The notes beneath the pieces were generated by a model. The model was given only the letters and a program-made list of their open reading frames with translations, had not been told where the DNA came from and searched no databases. A DNA stretch of 5,969 nucleotides from Pseudomonadota bacterium (GTDB lineage: Bacteria; Pseudomonadota; Alphaproteobacteria; Rhizobiales; Devosiaceae), in the NCBI GenBank assembly GCA_023436745.1, contig JAEZHZ010000147.1, positions 1 through 5,969 on the forward strand, in the 5' to 3' direction. Made by a program: the position numbers and the translations under genes. Numbering within the stretch: position 1 is the first letter of the stretch; each line of letters starts with the position of its first letter. This document shows, piece by piece, positions 1 to 5,022 of the stretch.

Positions 1-1
1 C

Positions 2-1036
2 TCCATTGCCCTCGCTCATGGCTCGATCCAGAAGGCGCTGGGCATGATTGTGCTTGGCCTGCTGCTCGGCATGGTCGGGCAGGACATCTACACCGGCCAG
101 CCGCGCTTCACCTTCGGGGTGCGCGAACTGTTCGGCGGGCTCAATTTCGTCGCCGTGGCGGTGGGGGTGTTCGGCATCGCCGAGATTCTCCGCAACCTCG
201 AGCGCGAGAACGAGCGCGAGGTCGGTGTGAAGAAGGTGTCGAACCTCTGGCTCACTCGCGAGGACATGCGCCGCATCGTCATGCCCATCATCCGGGGCAC
301 CGGCATCGGCTCCGTCCTCGGCATCCTGCCGGGCGGAGGGCACATCCTGTCCTCCTTTGCCTCCTACTCCGCCGAGAAGCGCGTCAGCCGGACGCCGCAG
401 GAGTTCGGCAAGGGCGCCATCGAGGGGGTTGCCGGGCCGGAGTCCGCCAACAACGCCGCGGCGCAGACCTCGTTCATCCCGCTGATGACCCTAGGCATTC
501 CGGCGCACCCGGTCATGGCGCTGATGGTGGGAGCCTTCATCCTCCAGGGCATCACGCCCGGGCCCAACGTCATCAACGACCAGCCGGCGCTGTTCTGGGG
601 CATCATTGCCTCGATGTGGATCGGCAACCTGCTGCTGGTGATCCTCAACCTGCCGCTGGTCGGGCTGTGGGTGAAGATGCTCTCCATCCCCTATCGGGTG
701 CTGTTCCCTGCCATCGTGCTGTTCGCCTGCATCGGGACCTTCTCGATCAACCAGAACATCTACGATGTCTACGCCATCGCGTTCTTCGGCATCGTCGGCT
801 ACCTGCTGATCCGCTTCGGCTGCGAGCCGGCGCCGCGTCTGCTCGGCTTCGTGCTCGGCCCGCTGCTCGAGGAACACCTGCGCCGCGCCATGATCATCTC
901 GCGCGGTGATCCCTCGATCTTCATCACCCGGCCGATCTCGGCAACACTGTTGCTGCTCGCGGTGGGAGCGGTCGTGCTGGCGGTCCTGCCCAGCATCCGC
1001 AAGAAGCGCGAGGAGGTGTTCGTGGAAGACGACTGA
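2..1036 (+). CDS. Tripartite tricarboxylate transporter, TctA-family large membrane subunit (5' end outside window)
   Basis: The product is the large multi-spanning permease of a TTT (TctABC-type) secondary transporter, which imports carboxylates such as citrate-like acids together with a small membrane protein (TctB) and a periplasmic binding protein (TctC). The frame is open from base 2, ahead of the first ATG at 44, and the residues before that ATG fit the family, so the gene enters from the left edge. The fragment has 344 residues against about 500 in the family; roughly the first 155 are missing. Visible TctA hallmarks, in fragment numbering, are GILPGGG (about 107-113), the FGKGAIEGVAGPESANNAA block (135-153), TLGIP (163-167) and GITPGP (183-188), followed by several hydrophobic segments and a charged tail. 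It ends in TGA. No tctB or tctC is visible; they would lie to the left. It converges on the sugar operon, so co-transcription is excluded. Family assignment is firm; the substrate cannot be told. Confidence 0.93.
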   Translation, partial: SIALAHGSIQKALGMIVLGLLLGMVGQDIYTGQPRFTFGVRELFGGLNFVAVAVGVFGIAEILRNLERENEREVGVKKVSNLWLTREDMRRIVMPIIRGTGIGSVLGILPGGGHILSSFASYSAEKRVSRTPQEFGKGAIEGVAGPESANNAAAQTSFIPLMTLGIPAHPVMALMVGAFILQGITPGPNVINDQPALFWGIIASMWIGNLLLVILNLPLVGLWVKMLSIPYRVLFPAIVLFACIGTFSINQNIYDVYAIAFFGIVGYLLIRFGCEPAPRLLGFVLGPLLEEHLRRAMIISRGDPSIFITRPISATLLLLAVGAVVLAVLPSIRKKREEVFVEDD

Positions 1037-1044
1037 GGCGTGCC

Positions 1045-1064
1045 GGCTCAGACGGTCTTGAGCC
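1045..1064. repeat. Short inverted repeat at the convergent gene ends
   Basis: GGCTCA (1045-1050) and TGAGCC (1059-1064) form perfect 6-base arms around an 8-base loop. It lies where the TctA gene (ending 1036) meets the dehydrogenase gene (stop at 1050-1048), and overlaps the last codons of the latter. Position suggests a possible bidirectional terminator, but neither strand has a T-run after the stem, so a terminator function is only a guess. Confidence 0.3.
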
Positions 1065-1833
1065 AGCCCCCGTCGACGAAATAGGTCGATCCGGTCGAGT
1101 AGCTCGCCTTGTCCGAGCACAGGAAGACGAAGAAGTGCGCCAGTTCCTCCGGGCTCGCGAACCGCTGCATGCCGCCCGCTTCGTCCGCCACCCCCTGCAG
1201 GTGTTGCTGGTAGCCCTCTTCCCCGGCGATCTGCTTGGCGGTCTTCACCCAGTCCGGCGTCAGCACCAGCCCCGGATTGATCGTGTTCACCCTTATGTTG
1301 TCCTTCACCACTTCATTGGCGAGCGTCTTCGAGAACATCATCAGCGCCGCCTTGGTGGTGTTGTAGATCGGCTCGTACCACAGCGGCTGCACCGCGCAGA
1401 TCGAGGCATTGTGGAGCACCACGCCCCCGCCGCGCTCGCGCATGGTGGGCACCAACCCTCGCGCCAGCCGCACTGCCGCCATCACGTGCAGGTCCCAGTA
1501 GTATTGCCACTTGGCGTCGTCGGCTTCCTGGATCGTCTCGTTCGAACCGGTCCCCGCATTGTTGATCAGGATGTCCGCGCCGCCGAAGCGGCCCCTCGTC
1601 GCGTCCACCACCGCCTCGCACCCCGCAGCCGTGGCGACGTCAGCGGCAACGGCGAGGGCATCCACGCCATACTCCGCCCCCACACGCGCCGCTTCGCGCT
1701 CCGCCCGCTCGCCATCGCGTCCGACCAGCACGACGTGGGCACCCTCCGCCGCCAGCCCCTCCGCCACGGCAAGCCCGATGCCCACGGTGCCGCCCGTGAT
1801 GACGGCCACCTTGCCCTCCAAACCCAGATTCAT
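1048..1833 (-). CDS. Short-chain dehydrogenase/reductase (classical SDR), last gene of the sugar operon
   Basis: This is a cytoplasmic NAD(P)-dependent oxidoreductase of 261 residues, normal for classical SDRs. The Rossmann cofactor motif TGGTVGIG is at 13-20, D65 follows as the usual adenine-contact Asp, and NNAG is at 91-94. The catalytic set is S144, Y157 and K161 (S-x12-Y-x3-K), with PG at 187-188 and the family-typical C-terminal stretch ending VDGGW. All key residues are present, so it should be active. R39 just after the second beta strand hints at NADP(H), which is weak evidence. Start choice: GAGGGG (1846-1841) lies 7 bases before the ATG at 1833; an ATG at 1836 is only 4 bases away, and a GTG at 1848 overlaps the ATPase stop (GTGA) without its own Shine-Dalgarno site. 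It follows the ATPase gene directly, so it is inferred to be translated from the same mRNA and to oxidise or reduce the imported sugar, polyol or a derivative. The substrate is unknown. Confidence 0.92.
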   Translation of the reverse strand: MNLGLEGKVAVITGGTVGIGLAVAEGLAAEGAHVVLVGRDGERAEREAARVGAEYGVDALAVAADVATAAGCEAVVDATRGRFGGADILINNAGTGSNETIQEADDAKWQYYWDLHVMAAVRLARGLVPTMRERGGGVVLHNASICAVQPLWYEPIYNTTKAALMMFSKTLANEVVKDNIRVNTINPGLVLTPDWVKTAKQIAGEEGYQQHLQGVADEAGGMQRFASPEELAHFFVFLCSDKASYSTGSTYFVDGGWLKTV

Positions 1834-1844
1834 CATTCTTCCCC

Positions 1845-2612
1845 TCACTTGGCCGGCGGCGGCATCGCCCCGGTCATGATCGCCACCGCGTCGGACATCG
1901 AGAAGTCCTTCGGGTTGATGACGGCGATACGCTTGCCCAGCCGGTGGATGTGGATGCGGTCGGCCACCTCGAACACATGCGGCATGTTGTGCGAGATGAG
2001 CACGATCGGCAGCCCGCGCCGCTTCACGTCGAGCATCAGCTCCAGCACCCGGCGGCTCTCCTTGACCCCAAGCGCCGCGGTCGGCTCGTCCATGATCACT
2101 ACCCGGCTGCCGAACGCCGCCGCGCGCGCAACAGCCACGCCCTGCCGCTGTCCGCCGGATAGCGTCTCCACCGCCTGGTTGATGTTCTGGATGGTCATCA
2201 GCCCGAGTTCCGACAGCCTGTCGCGCGCGATCTTCTGCATGCGCGCGCGGTCGAGGCGCCGGAACAGCGTGCCCGAAATCCCGGGCTTCCGCAGTTCGCG
2301 CCCGAGGAACATGTTGTCGGCGATCGACAGGGCAGGGGAGAGGGCCAGGTCCTGGTAGACGGTCTCGATGCCGGCCATCCGCGCCTCGAGCGGCGAGCGG
2401 AAGTGCACCTGCCGCCCGCCGAGCAGGATCTCCCCTGCGTCCGGCGTCACCGCTCCGCAGAGCGCCTTGATCAGCGTGGACTTGCCCGCGCCGTTGTCCC
2501 CGATCACTCCGAGGATCTCATTCTCCTGCAGGTCGAAATCGGCCTCGTCGAGCGCCACGACCCGCCCGTACCGCTTCGTCAGCCCCCGCGCCTCCAGCAC
2601 CGGCGTCGTCAT
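1845..2612 (-). CDS. frcA: Sugar ABC transporter ATP-binding protein, FrcA-like
   Basis: This is the cytoplasmic ATPase that powers sugar import, 255 residues with one nucleotide-binding domain. The complete set of ABC motifs is present: Walker A GDNGAGKST (38-46), Q-loop Q87, signature LSGGQ (151-155), Walker B VVIMDE (171-176, catalytic E176) and switch H208. The D-loop region reads TAALGVKE rather than the common SALD form; from memory the FrcA-type proteins share this. Having one domain distinguishes it from RbsA/MglA-type proteins, which have two, so it should work as a homodimer. The C-terminal part (SHNMPHVFEVADRIHIHRLG, 207-226) is strongly FrcA-like. The start is ATG 2612 with GGAGG at 2625-2621, 8 bases upstream; the frame extends further upstream but that part lies inside the permease gene and reads as Arg-rich shadow sequence. 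ATGA overlap with the permease stop suggests translational coupling. The symbol reflects resemblance to the fructose system; the actual sugar is not proven. Confidence 0.93.
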   Translation of the reverse strand: MTTPVLEARGLTKRYGRVVALDEADFDLQENEILGVIGDNGAGKSTLIKALCGAVTPDAGEILLGGRQVHFRSPLEARMAGIETVYQDLALSPALSIADNMFLGRELRKPGISGTLFRRLDRARMQKIARDRLSELGLMTIQNINQAVETLSGGQRQGVAVARAAAFGSRVVIMDEPTAALGVKESRRVLELMLDVKRRGLPIVLISHNMPHVFEVADRIHIHRLGKRIAVINPKDFSMSDAVAIMTGAMPPPAK

Positions 2613-3685
2613 GACGAAATCCTCCGGATCAACTGGTCGATGGCGACGGCGACGATGATCAGCGCGCCGACGGTCAGCTGGCGCCACAGCGGATCGACAC
2701 CGGTGAGCGACAGCCCCGAGTCGAACACGCCCACGATCAGCGCGCCGAACAGCGTCCCGAGGATCGACCCCCGCCCACCGAACAGCGACGTTCCGCCGAT
2801 CACCACGGCGGTGATGGCATCGAGGTTGGCCGTCTGGTTGCCGAGCGGCGACACCGCCCCGACGCGGCCGATCAGCACCCAGCCGGCAATGCCGCAGATC
2901 AGTCCCGCCAGCGCATAGACGCCGATCAGGGTCCGGTTCACCTGTATGCCCGAAAGCCGCGCCGCGTCGGGATCGTCACCGATGGCATAGACGTGCCGAC
3001 CGAAGGCGGTGCGGCTCAGCAGGTACCAGACCAGCGCCGCCACCAGGATCATCAGGATGGAGCCGTACATCAGGAAGGCGCCGCCACCGAGCGGGATGCG
3101 TGCACCCATCGACTTCAGGAACGGCGCGAACTGGTCCAGTGCCTGCGAGCGGATGGTTGCGGCGTTCGAGACCAGCGTGATCAGCGCCCCATAGATGCTC
3201 CAGGTGCCCAGCGTGACGATGAACGGCGGCAGCTTCAGCGCCGTCACCAGAATCCCGTTGAACAGGCCGCAGATCAGCCCGGTCAGCAGCCCTGCGGGGA
3301 ACGCAATGAAAACGGGAAGCTGCAGATCCACTGCAAGTTTTCCCATGATGATCGAGCTCAGCACCATGATCGCGCCCACCGACAGGTCGATCCCTGCGGT
3401 GATGATCACCAGCGTCTGCGCCGTGCCGAGCAGGGCGATCAGCGTCACCTGCGCCAGGATCAGCGACAGGTTCAGCGTGCCGAAGAACCGCCCTCCGGTG
3501 ACAATGGCAAAAGCCGTCACCGCGATCACGAGGATGATGGCCGGGATGGCCGTCGGGTTCTGGTGGAAGAAGTGCTGCACGCGGCGCAGCGGGCTCGGCG
3601 TCTCGTCCTCGAAGCTGGCAACGCCGTGATGCGCCCCCTCCAGCCCACGCTCGGCCGTCGTCGTGCCGGTGACGTCATCACTCAT
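2609..3685 (-). CDS. frcC: Sugar ABC transporter permease, FrcC/RbsC-like
   Basis: This inner-membrane permease of the carbohydrate uptake (CUT2, ribose/fructose) class has 358 residues. It begins with a hydrophilic cytoplasmic tail of about 45 residues, containing an LRRVQHFFHQNP stretch seen in FrcC proteins, followed by about eight to ten hydrophobic segments. Family landmarks are TAGIDLSVGA (96-105), LPPFIVTLGTW (152-162), the cytoplasmic loop FGRHVYAIGDDPDAARLSGI (228-247), which contacts the ATPase, and GGTSLFGGRGSILGT (297-311). The length is usual and no break is seen. The start ATG 3685 has GGAGG at 3698-3694, 8 bases upstream. Another ATG at 3690 is out of frame and stops at once. 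With a single permease gene in the operon, the pore is inferred to be a homodimer. It lies 72 bases after the binding-protein gene, a gap holding a stem-loop, and overlaps the ATPase gene by 4 bases. Family is clear; the sugar is inferred from resemblance only. Confidence 0.93.
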   Translation of the reverse strand: MSDDVTGTTTAERGLEGAHHGVASFEDETPSPLRRVQHFFHQNPTAIPAIILVIAVTAFAIVTGGRFFGTLNLSLILAQVTLIALLGTAQTLVIITAGIDLSVGAIMVLSSIIMGKLAVDLQLPVFIAFPAGLLTGLICGLFNGILVTALKLPPFIVTLGTWSIYGALITLVSNAATIRSQALDQFAPFLKSMGARIPLGGGAFLMYGSILMILVAALVWYLLSRTAFGRHVYAIGDDPDAARLSGIQVNRTLIGVYALAGLICGIAGWVLIGRVGAVSPLGNQTANLDAITAVVIGGTSLFGGRGSILGTLFGALIVGVFDSGLSLTGVDPLWRQLTVGALIIVAVAIDQLIRRISS

Positions 3686-3722
3686 GCCATTCCCCTCCGA
3701 ACCGGCACGAAATCAAGGGATT

Positions 3723-3748
3723 GGCCTCGCCGGCGTACCGGAGAGGCC
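3723..3748 (-). promoter_or_regulatory. Intercistronic stem-loop between binding-protein and permease genes
   Basis: GGCCTC (3723-3728) pairs with GAGGCC (3743-3748), and inside it CCGG (3730-3733) pairs with CCGG (3738-3741), with one G/A mismatch and a 4-base loop. In the minus-strand mRNA the loop reads UACG, a UNCG-type tetraloop. It starts 9 bases after the binding-protein stop and ends 24 bases before the permease Shine-Dalgarno site. No U-run follows, so it is not a classic intrinsic terminator. In ABC operons such stem-loops commonly protect the 3' end of the binding-protein message so that it is made in excess over the membrane parts; that role is inferred here. Confidence 0.6.
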
Positions 3749-3757
3749 GGTGGCGTG

Positions 3758-4777
3758 TCAGCCCCAGCAGAGCTCCATGCCCTCGGTGGTGTCGATGGAC
3801 TCGACCCCTTCCGCCGGCTGGTCGGTTACGAGGCGCACGCCGGTGTCGTAGAAGCCCAGCTCGGGATCGACCTCCGGCTTGGTGCCGTCGGCTGCAAACT
3901 GCGCGATGGCCTCCATGGCCAGTGCGGCCATGTCGAGCGGATACTGCTGCGACGTCGCCCCGATGATGCCGTCCTTGACGTTCTCGACACCCGGGCATCC
4001 GCCATCCACCGCCACGATCAGCACGTCGTCCTTGCCGGCCGCCTGCAGTGCCTGGTAGCCGCCGGCCGCCGCAGGCTCGTTGATGGCGTAGACCACGTTG
4101 ATGTCGGGACACCGCTGCAGCAGCGTCTCCATCGCGGTCACCCCGCCTTCCTCGGAGCCGGCCGTCACCTCATGGCCGCAGATGCGCGGGTCGTCCTCGT
4201 CGCCATAACGATCGGGGTCCTTCACATCGATGCCGAAGCCCTCCATGAAGCCCTGGTCGCGCAGGTAGTCGACTGTCGGCTGGTTGGTGGCGAGATCGAG
4301 AAAGCCGATCTTGGCGTTCTCCGCCTCGTCGCCCAGGGGCGCTGCGGCCCACTATCCGATCAGCAGGCCCGCCTTGCGGTTGTCGGTGGCAAAGGTCGCG
4401 TCCGCGGCATCCATCGGCTCCAGCGGGGTGTCGAGCACGATCACCAGCAGCCCCGCATCCCGCGCCTGCTGAATGGTCGGCACGATCGCCGAGGAATCCG
4501 AGGGCACGATGGCGAAGCCTTTCGCCCCGGCCGCGATCAGGCTCTCGATGGCTGCGATCTGGCTCTCGTTGTCGCCGTCGAAGTCGCCGGCATAGGTCCT
4601 GAGGTCGAGCCCGAGTTCCTGCGCCTTGGCCTGGGCACCCTCGCGCATCTTGACGAAGAAGGGGTTGCCTTCTGTCTTGGTGATGAGGCCCACGATTTCC
4701 TGGGCATGGGCAGATGTTCCGGACAAAAGCCCGAGAACGACGGCAAGAGCCGCCACAGCTTTCATAGACCCGTTCAT
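3758..4777 (-). pseudogene. frcB: Periplasmic sugar-binding protein, FrcB-like, interrupted by an in-frame amber codon
   Basis: The gene encodes the periplasmic receptor that delivers sugar to the permease. It spans 339 sense positions, normal for the family. ATG 4777 follows GGAGG (4789-4785) by 7 bases. Residues 1-25 are a Sec signal peptide (MNGSMK, hydrophobic core, AHA), with probable cleavage before Q26. The mature part starts [18 protein letters not shown], then has [16 protein letters not shown] and [11 protein letters not shown], and later [44 protein letters not shown] and a Cys-Trp-Gly C-terminus, all FrcB-like. Codon 142 (4354-4352) is TAG, between LLIG and [16 protein letters not shown]. 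The frame is the same before and after, with no indel. From memory FrcB proteins have Gln there (LIGQWAA), so CAG to TAG, one transition, explains it. As written only a 141-residue precursor would be made, lacking most of the second lobe. Restart at ATG 4246 (no signal peptide, no evident ribosome site) is unlikely. Sequencing error is a real alternative. Four cysteines (200, 223, 261, 337) lie after the stop. Confidence 0.85.
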
Positions 4778-4864
4778 GTACACTCCTCCCGAGGGGACGG
4801 CGCCGGACTGCCGGTCGCGGTCTGCCGAACGGCGCTGGTCTCCTCCCGCCCCGTCCGGTCGCCC

Positions 4865-4874
4865 GATGATCATC
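4865..4874. repeat. Perfect 10-base palindrome at the predicted -10 of the sugar operon
   Basis: GATGATCATC equals its own reverse complement. It covers the predicted -10 box of the minus-strand promoter. It could be part of an operator or a chance palindrome; one copy in the window does not decide. Confidence 0.3.
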
Positions 4875-4895
4875 ACGGGGTCCGGAGTGTGTCAA
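4866..4895 (-). promoter_or_regulatory. Predicted sigma-70-type promoter of the sugar operon
   Basis: On the minus strand a perfect TTGACA (4895-4890) is followed after 18 bases by GATCAT (4871-4866), which matches 4 of 6 bases of TATAAT. Transcription would begin near 4859, giving a leader of about 80 bases before the binding-protein ATG at 4777. The -35 box lies in one arm of the divergent inverted repeat, so a repressor bound there would block it. No start site has been measured; the -10 assignment is the weaker half. Confidence 0.5.
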
Positions 4896-4926
4896 TAAGT
4901 TAATCCGCATGATTTATTAATTGACA
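4890..4926. promoter_or_regulatory. AT-rich inverted repeat, candidate operator for the ROK regulator
   Basis: TGTCAAT (4890-4896) and ATTGACA (4920-4926) are perfect 7-base arms symmetric about 4908. Similarity continues inward imperfectly: comparing 4891-4904 with the reverse complement of 4912-4925 gives 11 matches of 14. The block is strikingly AT-rich (TAATAA/TTATTAA-like elements) in an otherwise GC-rich window and lies midway between the divergent genes. Each arm holds an outward-pointing TTGACA. ROK repressors usually bind AT-rich palindromes next to their own genes, so this is the likely site; the binding itself is inferred. Confidence 0.5.
4921..4926 (+). promoter_or_regulatory. Possible -35 box of the regulator gene
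   Basis: A perfect TTGACA faces the regulator about 100 bases before its start. At 16 to 18 bases downstream (4943-4950, GTCTTGCT) there is no good TATAAT match, so the promoter is either weak, activator-dependent, or the box is there only as half of the operator symmetry. Confidence 0.3.
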
Positions 4927-4961
4927 GGTAAGGCGCGTAGGCGTCTTGCTGGCGAAGGGAG

Positions 4962-5008
4962 TGCTGCTGGCAATCCGCCGAAAGCTGCGATAGGCGGATG
5001 CTGCAGCA
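4962..5008 (+). promoter_or_regulatory. Stable stem-loop in the leader of the regulator mRNA
   Basis: TCCGCC (4974-4979) pairs with GGCGGA (4993-4998) around a 13-base loop. Below it, GCA (4970-4972) pairs with TGC (4999-5001) past a bulged A, a G-U pair follows, and TGCTGC (4962-4967) pairs with GCAGCA (5003-5008) past a bulged T. That makes about 16 pairs with two single-base bulges. It ends 3 bases before the GGAG Shine-Dalgarno site (5012-5015) and has no T-run. It may modulate translation or stability of the regulator mRNA, or be a DNA-level palindrome for a regulator; neither is shown. Confidence 0.45.
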
Positions 5009-5022
5009 AGCGGAGAGAGCCA

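Noticed and set aside
1135..2358. 407-codon open frame on the + strand opposite the dehydrogenase and ATPase
   Set aside because: Antisense shadow with a low-complexity His/Arg/Pro composition; the minus strand carries intact SDR and ABC motifs.
3758..4246. Treating the second half of the binding-protein gene as an independent 162-residue gene
   Set aside because: It is in the same frame as the upstream half, with homologous sequence continuing through the gap 4247-4351. It lacks a signal peptide and a ribosome site, so it is the distal part of one interrupted gene.
4352..4354. Amber codon as programmed recoding (pyrrolysine or readthrough)
   Set aside because: Nothing nearby resembles a recoding element, the family is not known for it, and a one-base nonsense change or sequence error is simpler.
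4800..4835. Inverted repeat GCGCCG/CGGCGC in the leader of the sugar operon, considered as riboswitch or attenuator
   Set aside because: The arms are only 6 bases and pure G/C in a GC-rich leader, with no T-run and no recognisable riboswitch core. Such pairs are expected by chance here.
2993..4903. 636-codon open frame on the + strand across permease and binding-protein genes
   Set aside because: It lies wholly antisense to well-recognised genes with complete family motifs. Its translation is a His/Arg/Gln/Asp-rich mixture with no domain I recognise, as expected for antisense frames in GC-rich DNA.
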